In this document: in pieces, positions 8,880 through 16,690 of the stretch | How the letters are laid out: each line of letters starts with the position of its first letter | Numbering within the stretch: position 1 is the first letter of the stretch | Origin: Paenibacillus sp. FSL R7-0204 | GTDB lineage: Bacteria > Bacillota > Bacilli > Paenibacillales > Paenibacillaceae | NCBI RefSeq assembly: GCF_038002225.1 | Contig: NZ_JBBOCA010000001.1 | Span: forward strand, 5,580,001 to 5,644,000 | DNA length: 64,000 bases | Direction: 5' to 3' | The notes under the pieces: model-generated | The model's input: only the letters and a program-made list of their open reading frames with translations | What the model was told of the DNA's origin: nothing | Database searches by the model: none | Program-made: the position numbers and the translations under genes

Positions 8880-9124
8880 GCCAGCCGATTGTGATCGGTT
8901 TTTCGATTACATTCCGCCACCGCTCCCCTCGCCAGCCGATTGTGATCGCTTTTCCGATTACATTCCGCCCACGCACCACCGCGCCAGCCGATTGTGATCG
9001 CTTTTTCGATTACATTCCGCCCACGCACCTCTCGCCAGCCGATTGTGATCGCTTTTCCGATTACATTCCGCCCACGCACCACCGCGCCAGCCGATTGTGA
9101 TCGCTTTTCCGATTACATTCCGCT
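8880..9124. repeat. Five-copy 51/52-bp tandem array
   Basis: Five copies of a 39-base box starting GCCAGCCGATTGTGATCG and ending CGATTACATTCCG begin at 8880, 8931, 8983, 9034 and 9086, a period of 51, 52, 51 and 52. Each box can form a hairpin, TGTGATCG against CGATTACA, with a six-base loop and one G-T pair. The 51/52 alternation breaks any reading frame, so the frames crossing it are not genes. A single further copy lies at 33851-33892. It is not CRISPR: units are near-identical throughout. Confidence 0.85.
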
Positions 9125-9172
9125 TACATGCCTTCATACCAGTCTGGAGCTTACATGCCCAGGTTCCCCTGC

Positions 9173-9210
9173 GCAAAAAAACAAGAGCAGAAGGCCCGCG
9201 CCCTCTGCTC
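9173..9210 (-). terminator. Rho-independent terminator after the S51-like gene
   Basis: GAGCAGA (9185-9191) pairs with TCTGCTC (9204-9210). On the minus strand the stem is followed by TTGTTTTTTT. It ends transcription about 15-50 bases past the stop of the peptidase gene. Confidence 0.85.
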
Positions 9211-9223
9211 CCGTTCATCATCC

Positions 9224-9877
9224 TCAGTGGATTCTTGTCAATATTCCATTCACCAGACTATACACCCCGCCGCCCTCTATCTCTTCGGGCTGTCCATTCA
9301 GCAGGTAGATGCCGGTCTCTTCGTCAATTCCGTAATTCGGCAGCTCGCCGAAGGTACGGACCGCTGTCCGTAAATGCTCTTCCTCATCCCACTGGGTGAA
9401 ATGAACGGATAGCAGCAAATCAGGAATCAGATGGAGGCCCTTGCGGTGTTTGAATTGTCTGCTCTCATTATCCCTGGCGGAAATTACGCAGCACTCCGGG
9501 CTAATCAAGGCTCCTGCCGAGAATCCCGCAACCGGTATTCCAGACTCATAACGCTGCCGGATCACTTCAGCGATAGGGGTATCCACAATGAGGTCGGCAT
9601 ACAGATCCGTATCCCCGCCCCCGATGACGATCCCGCCGCAGGCCCGGAGGCTCTCTATAGCAGTATTCACCTCAGTAGACTTCAGCGGCAGATAACAGAA
9701 TTCGGCTATCCCCGCATCAGTCAGCGGCTGCATGCAAGCAGCCATATAATCCGGCCAGTCTTCTCCTTCTTCAAATAATACAGCGACTGGTCCTGCTGCC
9801 ATCACGCTTACGAACCTCCGTGCCAGACCACGGGTAAATGGCGGACCGCCGCCGTTCAGAAATAAATGCTTGTCCAT
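9224..9877 (-). CDS. Peptidase S51 / class I glutamine amidotransferase-like protein
   Basis: A 217-residue cytoplasmic protein with the peptidase E (S51) fold. GGIVIGGGDTDLYADLI is followed by the nucleophile elbow VAGFSAGALISP, with Ser as presumed nucleophile. S51 enzymes include alpha-aspartyl dipeptidase and cyanophycinase; this protein is a general family member whose substrate cannot be told from sequence. ATG at 9877 follows GAAGGTGATG; an upstream ATG at 9910 gives an 11-residue extension without support. It stands alone, between the repeat array and the chemoreceptor gene. Confidence 0.8.
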   Translation of the reverse strand: MDKHLFLNGGGPPFTRGLARRFVSVMAAGPVAVLFEEGEDWPDYMAACMQPLTDAGIAEFCYLPLKSTEVNTAIESLRACGGIVIGGGDTDLYADLIVDTPIAEVIRQRYESGIPVAGFSAGALISPECCVISARDNESRQFKHRKGLHLIPDLLLSVHFTQWDEEEHLRTAVRTFGELPNYGIDEETGIYLLNGQPEEIEGGGVYSLVNGILTRIH

Positions 9878-10000
9878 GACATCACCTTCAGTATTCAAGA
9901 TATCCTGCATCTAACCTCATCCATCTTATAGAAAAGTGCAGGTTCCCGCAATACGCGCTTCCACACCCGCTCTCCCTTCATCCTTTTATCCCTTCAGCCC

Positions 10001-12082
10001 TTAACCCTGAAAAGAAATCATCGACTGCTTCAGCTGCTCCGCCAGCTCCTCCAGCCTGTGCGACAGGGCGACCAGCTCCCTGCTGACCGTGAATTGCTGT
10101 GAGGACATAGACGCCACCTCTTCCGTAGAGGCGCTGGTCTGCTGCACTACCGAGATCACACTCGCCATGGATTGTCCCAGCTGCTGCTGGTATTCGGCCA
10201 GCTCGGAGACCGCCGCCGAGGATTGGTTCAGAACTCCGCTGAACTCCTCCATCTCGGCCCTTACACTCCCGAAGATGAGAGAGGATTCCCGGACCAAGGC
10301 CAGCTGGCTGTCAAACATCGGCGCAGCCTCACTCACAACCTTGACCGTATTCTCGATATGGCCGCTGATCTCCTCGGTAATCCGGGAGACGGAGGCAATC
10401 GACTCGCTCGATTGATTGGCCAGCCCTCTGATCTCGTTGGCAATGACAATGAAGCCTCTCCCGGCGGCACCGGCGCGCACGGCTTCAATCGATGCGTTCA
10501 GCGCCAGAATATTCGTCTGCTTGTTCATCGCAATCATCGGGGAGAGGATGCTGCGGATCAGCACCGTGCTATCCCGCAGCATGGCTGAATTCTCCTGAAT
10601 CAGATCCATCAGCTTCAGCACCCCCTCGCTCTGCGAGACCAGCTTCTTCATCCGCTCCGCTCCCTGGTCGCTGACCTCCATAACCTTCCCTGCGGAAGCA
10701 GCCATGACTGCATTGTTCTCTGCTACTTCGCTGGTCTTGCCGCCCATCAGCTCCACCTTGGCATTGCTGCTCTCCGCTTCGGCCGCCAGACTGGCCGCTC
10801 CCCCGGCGATTTCGCCAGTGGCGGTTGCGACCTCACTGGCCTGGCCGCTAATCGCGCCGGAAGCGGCAACGAGCTGCTCCGAGGTCGCCAGCACCTCCGC
10901 AGCCGAACTGCTGCTCTGCCCGGCCATCCGGGAGATCTGCTCCATCATCCGGTTGAAGCTGTGACCCACCCGCCCGATCTCATCCCGGCCCTTGAAGCTG
11001 GTCCGCACCTGCAGATTGCCCCGCTCGCCCTCTTCCATCAGCCGGGCCAGCTTGCCAAGCGGACGACCGATCAGCCGCACCAGAACATAGCCGATGATGA
11101 GAGCAATCAAGGCTGCAGCCAAAACTACCAGCAAGGTTATGTAGAGCAGCCTGTCGGCAGATTTGGTAAAATCACTCACCGGCGCATAGCCCAGCAGCGT
11201 CCAGTCCGCTGTGCTCAGCGGCTGGTAGACTACCAGCTGCGGACTCCCCTGCTCGTCCCCCGCCGTGAAGGACCGCTTTCCGCTTACCCCCTTCTGTGCT
11301 CCGGCCGGCTCTTGTTCCTCACTCTCCCGGGTATGTATGTAAGAAGCCTGCCCGAGCAGTGCATCGTCAGCACTGTATGCAACCCGGCCCGAAGAATCGA
11401 GGATGCGGATCTCCCCACCCAGCCCGATATGCAGGTTGGACAGCACATCCGTCAGCGCCTGGCCCTTCACCTCGATCAGCATATAATACTCTGCCGCCGG
11501 ATTCTGAATATTCCGCAGCAGACGGCCCATTGTCATAGCGGACTGGCTGTATGCATCGAAGAAGCCTTTAGCCCGGACGGTGAACCAGACGGGATTGCCT
11601 TTAGCGTTATCGATCTCCTTCATCCGTGCAAGGATGCCCTCATCACTGCGTACACCGCTAATCCCCGTTGATTTGTAGGATTCGGCGTCCACCATGCTTC
11701 TTGCGACCAGCCGGACACCAAGCAGCCGCTCATCCGATCCTCTGACGGAGTCCAGCTTGCGGCGTATCCGGTCCTCTGCGGCTGCCCGCGCAACCGTACC
11801 GGCGGTTGGAAGATTAACCGTCTCCATATCAGCCTTTAGCGCCGGATCTACAGCGAATTGCCTGGAGAGCGCTTCATATTCAGCGAACAGGAAATCCAGC
11901 TTGTCCACCGCCTGGACAATGGACTGTGAGGAGGCAGCCGCCACCTCATCGGTAATGATCCCTTTTGCCGCATAATAGGAGGTTAAGCCCAGAACTGAGG
12001 ACAACAGGACAATAGTACAGAACAGAATTACGAATAACTTGACGCCAACCGAGCTGAAATTAATGAATCGCCGCCATTGCAT
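10001..12082 (-). CDS. Methyl-accepting chemotaxis protein
   Basis: A 693-residue transmembrane receptor. A first membrane helix (about residues 14-36) is followed by a long extracellular sensor region of the dCache type (about 37-300), a second helix (YITLLVVLAAALIALIIGYV, about 305-326), a HAMP domain (GRPLGKLARLMEEGERGN) and a cytoplasmic signalling coiled coil. The conserved hairpin tip that contacts CheA/CheW is intact (QTNILALNASIEAVRAG then GRGFIVIANEIRGLANQS). The ligand is unknown. ATG at 12082 is preceded by AAGGGGAG. It lies beside the maltodextrin transporter on the same strand but a terminator separates them, so a link with sugar sensing is only suggestive. Confidence 0.95.
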   Translation of the reverse strand: MQWRRFINFSSVGVKLFVILFCTIVLLSSVLGLTSYYAAKGIITDEVAAASSQSIVQAVDKLDFLFAEYEALSRQFAVDPALKADMETVNLPTAGTVARAAAEDRIRRKLDSVRGSDERLLGVRLVARSMVDAESYKSTGISGVRSDEGILARMKEIDNAKGNPVWFTVRAKGFFDAYSQSAMTMGRLLRNIQNPAAEYYMLIEVKGQALTDVLSNLHIGLGGEIRILDSSGRVAYSADDALLGQASYIHTRESEEQEPAGAQKGVSGKRSFTAGDEQGSPQLVVYQPLSTADWTLLGYAPVSDFTKSADRLLYITLLVVLAAALIALIIGYVLVRLIGRPLGKLARLMEEGERGNLQVRTSFKGRDEIGRVGHSFNRMMEQISRMAGQSSSSAAEVLATSEQLVAASGAISGQASEVATATGEIAGGAASLAAEAESSNAKVELMGGKTSEVAENNAVMAASAGKVMEVSDQGAERMKKLVSQSEGVLKLMDLIQENSAMLRDSTVLIRSILSPMIAMNKQTNILALNASIEAVRAGAAGRGFIVIANEIRGLANQSSESIASVSRITEEISGHIENTVKVVSEAAPMFDSQLALVRESSLIFGSVRAEMEEFSGVLNQSSAAVSELAEYQQQLGQSMASVISVVQQTSASTEEVASMSSQQFTVSRELVALSHRLEELAEQLKQSMISFQG

Positions 12083-12120
12083 TACATTCTCCCCTTATCA
12101 TCCAGATCACGATTTCTCCA

Positions 12121-12165
12121 CAAAAGAAAGGTGCAGCCCCTCAGAACTGCTTCAAGGCCGCACCC
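12121..12165 (-). terminator. Terminator at the end of the mdxEFG operon
   Basis: GGTGCAGCC (12130-12138) pairs with GGCCGCACC (12157-12165). On the minus strand the stem is followed by TTTCTTTTG. It lies just past the mdxG stop. Confidence 0.8.
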
Positions 12166-12199
12166 GTTATTCGTACATGCATTGTCTAATTACTATTTC

Positions 12200-13048
12200 C
12201 TATCCCTTGCTGGCCCCCGCCGTCAGCCCGTCAACCAGCAGACGCTGCAGGAAGCCGAAGAGAATCATAATCGGTACAGAGATCAGCACGGCACCCGCCG
12301 CGAACAGCGTGAAGTTGGAATTCTGCATCGTATTGACCATATCCCACATCCCCACAGCAACCGTCCAGTTCTCCTTGGTCCGCAGAATCAGCTTGGCGAA
12401 GATGAAATCGACCCACGGGCCGACAAACAGGGTCAGCGCTATATAAGTGATCATCGGGCGGGATAACGGCAGAATAATCCGGGTAAAAATCCCGAAGTTG
12501 CTCGCCCCGTCGATCCGTGCGGCTTCATCCAGCGAACGCGGAATCGTGTCCAGGAAGCCTTTGGCGATCAGCGTTCCTCCGAGCGGCGCTCCGGCTGCAT
12601 AGACGATAATCAGCGCCAGATGGGTATCCAGCAGATTGAACTCCTTCAGCAGCAGATAGATAGCGATCATGCTCATGAAGCCCGGGAACATCCCGAGGAT
12701 CAGCAGAGTGGACATGGTGGTCTTGCGGCTTTTGAAACGGAACCGGGATAAAGCATAGCTGGTCAACAGCGTCAGCACCACCCCGATCAGCATCGAGAAC
12801 ACTGCAATCTTGAGCGTATTCGCATACCAGGTTCCAAACATGTAGACCGGTGAGGTGAACAGCTCCTTATAGTGGCTGAGCGTGAACGTCTCGGGAATCA
12901 GCGTCTTGCTGTACAGGGATTTACCCGGCCGGAACGAGGCAAGCAGGATCCAAAGTGCCGGATAGATTGCAGCAACCGCCAGTGCAACAAGAACGATATA
13001 GCTTAAGCAGAGACGAATAAAATTCGCTGCCTTGCGTCCGATGATCAT
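12200..13048 (-). CDS. mdxG: Maltodextrin ABC transporter permease MdxG
   Basis: A 282-residue inner permease of the MalG type with six predicted membrane helices. The EAA loop that docks the ATPase is intact (LDEAARIDGASNFGIFTRII then LPLSRP). Its start ATGA overlaps the stop of mdxF by four bases, with AGGAGG ten bases upstream, so both permeases are made in a coupled way. Like other Gram-positive maltodextrin operons this one has no ATPase gene of its own, so a shared MsmX-type ATPase encoded elsewhere is inferred. Confidence 0.93.
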   Translation of the reverse strand: MIIGRKAANFIRLCLSYIVLVALAVAAIYPALWILLASFRPGKSLYSKTLIPETFTLSHYKELFTSPVYMFGTWYANTLKIAVFSMLIGVVLTLLTSYALSRFRFKSRKTTMSTLLILGMFPGFMSMIAIYLLLKEFNLLDTHLALIIVYAAGAPLGGTLIAKGFLDTIPRSLDEAARIDGASNFGIFTRIILPLSRPMITYIALTLFVGPWVDFIFAKLILRTKENWTVAVGMWDMVNTMQNSNFTLFAAGAVLISVPIMILFGFLQRLLVDGLTAGASKG

Positions 13049-14358
13049 TGAATCATGTCCTCCTCTTGGAACGATTTGGTCCGGCGGTAATTGTACAGGG
13101 AGAACCCGGCAACAATGATGAACAGGATAATGCCGATCGCAGACGCCATATTATTCTTGTTCTGATCCAGCGTCAGCTTATACAGCCAGGTAACGAGCAG
13201 ATCCGTCGAGCCGGCGTACTGGTAGTTCCCGTTCACCGGGTTCCCTCCCGTCAGCAGGAAGATCGCATTGAAGTTGTTGATGTTCCCGGCGAACTGCATA
13301 ATCAGCGTAGGTGCGGTAGAGAACAGAATCATCGGCAGGGTGACGATCCGGAATTTCTGATAATTGGTCGCACCGTCCACCTCAGCCGCCTCATACATAT
13401 CACGGGGAATCGTAGTCAGCACCCCCATAATCAGCAGCATCGATACCGGAATTCCTACCCACATATTGACGACAATAACCGTAACTTTGGCCCAGAATGG
13501 ATCAGTCAGCCAAGGCAATCCATCCAGACCGAAAAAGCCGAGATACTGGTTGATCGGGCCGAACTGTCCGTTGAAGAGGTTGCGCATCAGCAGGAGCGAG
13601 ATCATCTGCGGAATAGCGTAAGGAATGATCAGGAGCATTCTCCACATGCCTTTGAAGCGTATGCCTTTTTGGTTGATCAGCAGGGCAACCAGCATCCCGC
13701 CGAAATAAGTAGTTACAGTCGAAAGAACCGCCCAGATTATCGTCCAGGTAAGTACACCGTAAAAGGTATGGCTCCATGATTTCAGCACCAGCAGATTGCG
13801 GAAGGTCTCGAATCCAACCCAGTCTACAAGTTTGGCCGGAGGAATATGGTTCGGTGCAGCATAGTTAGTAAAGGCCAGCATGATCATAAAGATGATCGGC
13901 ATAATGGTGAAGAACAGAATTCCAAGCCCCGGGAGCAGCAGGAAGCTCTGGGCGAATTTATAATCCAGAATATAACGTAAAGATTGAGTAAATGTATGCG
14001 ATGGACGGCCGTTTTCGCGTTCTGCTCCGATTTTATAGGCATCCCTAATATTCATGTACCAGACGATCAGGAATAACACAAAGAACAGCAGGGTAATCAG
14101 ACTTTCAATCAGAATAACGATGGAATGGTCTCCGGGCACCATTTTGGCAATCCCTTTAACCTTCTCCAGCCGGCTTGGCGATTCCCCGAGTGTGGTGATC
14201 CCCCAGAAGGCTCTTGCCAGATTGCTAATGAAATAGATAATTGCCACAGCTTCTACCGCTATGAACATTAGGCCTTTGATGAATTGGCGGTTATATATTT
14301 GCCCGAATCCCATGAAAATGGCCGACAGTATTCCAGCTCTCGTTTTGTGTCGCTGCAT
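13045..14358 (-). CDS. mdxF: Maltodextrin ABC transporter permease MdxF
   Basis: A 437-residue permease of the MalF type. It has an extra N-terminal region with two to three membrane helices (about residues 9-50 and 80-103), as in Bacillus MdxF, then the six-helix permease core. The EAA loop reads YEAAEVDGATNYQKFRIVTL. It is the second gene of the operon, 101 bases after mdxE, and overlaps mdxG. A small hairpin in the mdxE-mdxF gap probably keeps permease expression below that of the binding protein. Confidence 0.93.
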   Translation of the reverse strand: MQRHKTRAGILSAIFMGFGQIYNRQFIKGLMFIAVEAVAIIYFISNLARAFWGITTLGESPSRLEKVKGIAKMVPGDHSIVILIESLITLLFFVLFLIVWYMNIRDAYKIGAERENGRPSHTFTQSLRYILDYKFAQSFLLLPGLGILFFTIMPIIFMIMLAFTNYAAPNHIPPAKLVDWVGFETFRNLLVLKSWSHTFYGVLTWTIIWAVLSTVTTYFGGMLVALLINQKGIRFKGMWRMLLIIPYAIPQMISLLLMRNLFNGQFGPINQYLGFFGLDGLPWLTDPFWAKVTVIVVNMWVGIPVSMLLIMGVLTTIPRDMYEAAEVDGATNYQKFRIVTLPMILFSTAPTLIMQFAGNINNFNAIFLLTGGNPVNGNYQYAGSTDLLVTWLYKLTLDQNKNNMASAIGIILFIIVAGFSLYNYRRTKSFQEEDMIQ

Positions 14359-14398
14359 TTCCCTTCCGTTCTCCTCTCCGTGCGGAATTCAAGGAAAC

Positions 14399-14425
14399 TG
14401 CCCGCAGCAGACTATGCGGCGGGCA
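14399..14425 (-). terminator. Attenuator hairpin between mdxE and mdxF
   Basis: TGCCCGC (14399-14405) pairs with GCGGGCA (14419-14425). No long T run follows, which suits partial read-through. Such hairpins after a binding-protein gene often lower expression of the permeases or stabilise the upstream message; this role is inferred. Confidence 0.5.
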
Positions 14426-14459
14426 ACTCTAATTCCACGGTAAGCTGATGGTTGTGTAG

Positions 14460-15794
14460 TTACTGGGCGGATGCCCCGTTGTTCAAGTCCTTAATTTGCT
14501 CTACGGCTTTGTCCATGGCTGCCTTCGGATCGGCATTGTTATCCCAGATGGCCGGAAGTGCTGCATTCACCGGGCTCCATACGTTCCCCATTTCAGGAAT
14601 CGAAGGCATCGGCTGGGAGTTCTTCGCTTGTTCGGCAAAAGCGGATACGAACGGATCACCCGTAATCTGCGGGTCCTTCAATGCTTCATTGTTCGTTGGT
14701 ACGGAACCGATCAGCTTGTTAAGCGTCAGCTGCGAATCTTTGCCGGAAGCAAAGTGTGCATAGAGTTTAGCCGCATTCGGATATTGCGTGTAGGCGTTGA
14801 CGGTAAAGATTTTGATCCCGGAGAAGGTAATGGCAGTTTTGCCGTCAATGGTAGGAACCGGAGCGATTCCCAGCTTGTCGCCCAGCGCTTCTTTATATCC
14901 GGCAAGCTCCCAAGGTCCTGTAATATCCATAGCTACATCCCCGCTGTTGAACAGACTCCGCTTGATATCGGGGTTAATATCACCGCTCTTGATCGGCAAG
15001 ACTTCCTTCAGCTTCGCAAATTCAGTCAGACCTTTGATCGCACCTTCATTGTTGAGGCCGATGTCGTCCTTGTCGGTACCGTCTTTGCCGAACAGGTAGC
15101 CGCCGGTAGTGGCGATGAACGGATAGTTGAAGTACATATTGCCGACTTCCCACATAATGCCGTACCGGTTTTTAGCTTTATCGGTGAACGTTTTGCTGAA
15201 GGCAATAACATCATCAAAGGATTTCGGAGCTTCTTTGACCAGAGACTTGTTATAGAACAGCGCATAGGTCTCTGCCGCTCTCGGATAGCCGTACAGCTCG
15301 CCGTCATAGGAAGAACCTACGATGGAAGCCTCCGTGTTCTCCGCCTTGGTTTGCTCTGCAAAAATATCGTTTGGAAGCAGCAGGCTCGCGCTGGCCGCCT
15401 TGCCGAGATTATCATGAGGTATGACGATAACGTCCGCAGCCAGACCGGAAGGACCATCCTGGGTAAGCTTGCCGACTTGATCCGGCGGGGCTACCTCTTC
15501 GATTTTGACCGGAACATTATACTTGGCAGTGAACTGCTTGGAGATTTCTTCGGCGAACTGTCTTTCTTCCTTACTCTCCCAGATCACAAGGGAAGCGCCC
15601 TCTTCAGGGACGATCTCACCAGCTGCCGGAGCGTTGTCGCTGCCAGCCCCCGCATTATCCGTAGCTGTGGCACTTTCCGCAGGAGCATTAGTCGCCGCTG
15701 CATTTCCCCCGGTATTGTTGTTTGAGCCGCACGCCGAAATTGAGATTGCCATGGAGCACGCTGCGGTGATAACCATTAGTTTTTTGAGATCCAT
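14460..15794 (-). CDS. mdxE: Maltodextrin-binding lipoprotein MdxE
   Basis: A 444-residue solute-binding lipoprotein of the MalE type. The signal sequence ends in a lipobox, ISISACGS, with the acylated Cys near residue 23. A Thr/Ala/Asn-rich spacer follows, then the binding domain (LVIWESKEERQFAEEISKQF, YGYPRAAETYALFYNKSL, GDVAMDITGPWEL). The protein sits on the outer face of the membrane and delivers maltodextrins to MdxF/MdxG. ATG at 15794 is supported by GGAGGGG; upstream in-frame codons to 15902 are leader. The gene is first in the operon and lies under GCAAACG-type operators. Confidence 0.93.
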   Translation of the reverse strand: MDLKKLMVITAACSMAISISACGSNNNTGGNAAATNAPAESATATDNAGAGSDNAPAAGEIVPEEGASLVIWESKEERQFAEEISKQFTAKYNVPVKIEEVAPPDQVGKLTQDGPSGLAADVIVIPHDNLGKAASASLLLPNDIFAEQTKAENTEASIVGSSYDGELYGYPRAAETYALFYNKSLVKEAPKSFDDVIAFSKTFTDKAKNRYGIMWEVGNMYFNYPFIATTGGYLFGKDGTDKDDIGLNNEGAIKGLTEFAKLKEVLPIKSGDINPDIKRSLFNSGDVAMDITGPWELAGYKEALGDKLGIAPVPTIDGKTAITFSGIKIFTVNAYTQYPNAAKLYAHFASGKDSQLTLNKLIGSVPTNNEALKDPQITGDPFVSAFAEQAKNSQPMPSIPEMGNVWSPVNAALPAIWDNNADPKAAMDKAVEQIKDLNNGASAQ

Positions 15795-15876
15795 TCCTTT
15801 TAACCCCTCCTGTGTGTGTATATCACTTGATTTGATGATGATGCTTCTTTTGACTTGACGATGTAGCTCCCTAATT

Positions 15877-15892
15877 TGCGCAAACGATTTCA
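15877..15892 (-). promoter_or_regulatory. LacI/MalR-type operator in the mdxE leader
   Basis: TGCGCAAACGATTTCA resembles the palindromic core GCAAACGTTTGC seen at 24089-24102. It lies 83 bases before the mdxE start, between promoter and gene, where a repressor could block elongation. Confidence 0.6.
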
Positions 15893-15978
15893 GAAGATTC
15901 AAAAAAAATTCTGCTTGCTCCCTGTGCCTCTTCCGAATACGTTATACCCGGTTTAGAAAGCGCTTCATTCCTGAATAC

Positions 15979-16020
15979 ATAATACATCAGCAGGCTTGTA
16001 GTTGTAAAAACGTTTGCACA
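15979..16020 (-). promoter_or_regulatory. mdxE promoter with overlapping operator
   Basis: On the minus strand TTTACA (16003-16008) and TATTAT (15979-15984) are 18 bases apart. The -35 box lies inside TGTGCAAACGTTTTTACA (16003-16020), a near-palindromic LacI-family operator. Repressor binding would exclude RNA polymerase. Confidence 0.6.
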
Positions 16021-16252
16021 TAGTAAATTCACTAATATTATGCCATTTACAATGGATAATGTTACCTTTACTCCTTTTATCGCATAATTTCTTTAAATAA
16101 CTTTGATATACTTCGATTCCAAAATTCAAATCTGCATTTTTTGTCGTATTTAGACGAATTTTGTTGAATAAATGCTAAATATTATCAATTTACAGACTTT
16201 GGAAATCGGTTTCCCCCTTCTTAAACTTTGTACAACTGTTTGCACAAACCTC

Positions 16253-16281
16253 TTGAACCTCATTTTGTTCCGTGTTATAAT
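16253..16281 (+). promoter_or_regulatory. Sigma-A promoter facing the neopullulanase gene
   Basis: TTGAAC (16253-16258) and TATAAT (16276-16281) are 17 bases apart. TGTTTGCACAAAC just upstream (16238-16250) is a degenerate operator-like dyad. The promoter would give a leader of about 400 bases before the neopullulanase start. Confidence 0.55.
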
Positions 16282-16460
16282 CCAAACCATCATGAAACAC
16301 CTCATTCTTCACCAATCTAAAGGCACTGTCCCTTATCGGGTACAACCTCGGCGTAATCTAACCGGCGGTTGTGCCTCTTTGCCATGTGCAGAAACGGGTG
16401 CGTAATCTATATAAATTGAACGACTGGTGTTTATGTTTTGGGATTAGCCGTGACTCCAGA

Positions 16461-16616
16461 GAAGTTTTGGACTTCCAGCCGCTGTTGTATTTAGATTTCC
16501 TGATTAGAAACCGCTCTACGCGGTAGAAATCCAAATACAGCCTATGCTTACGGTGCGAGCTTTCCTGCGGAAAGCTTTCAGGCGGGCGCTACCGCTCCTC
16601 CAGTTCCAAAATTCCC
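16461..16616. repeat. Large imperfect palindromic element upstream of nplT
   Basis: Outer arms at 16461-16477 (GAAGTTTTGGACTTCC) and 16601-16616 are roughly complementary. Inside, 16481-16499 pairs with 16526-16541 (GAAATCCAAATACAGC), with a nested ACCGC/GCGGT hairpin at its tip. A perfect AGCTTTCC-TGC-GGAAAGCT palindrome occupies 16558-16576. No open frame fits. It could be a structured leader RNA or a dispersed palindromic repeat. Confidence 0.55.
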
Positions 16617-16690
16617 CTCCGCCACTTTTCCCTTAACTTAACCAGCTAAGTTCAATCTATATAGCCAAACTAAATCTAGGAGGAATTAAT

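Noticed and set aside
8880..9124. Possible CRISPR array
   Set aside because: Whole units, including the sequence between boxes, are near-identical, so there are no unique spacers, and no cas genes are nearby.
8740..9308. Several overlapping open frames on both strands (62-104 codons) across 8.7-9.3 kb
   Set aside because: They are translations of the 51/52-bp repeat array; the alternating step breaks frame conservation and no ribosome binding sites are present.
14496..15725. 409-codon frame opposite mdxE
   Set aside because: Antisense shadow; mdxE has a lipobox, operon context and ribosome binding site.
15955..15966. GAAAGCGCTTC as a CcpA catabolite site before mdxE
   Set aside because: The core is palindromic, but the flanking TG/CA positions of the cre consensus do not fit; kept only as a weak possibility.
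16172..16405. 77-codon frame before the neopullulanase gene
   Set aside because: No ribosome binding site or motif; it overlaps the promoter at 16253-16281.
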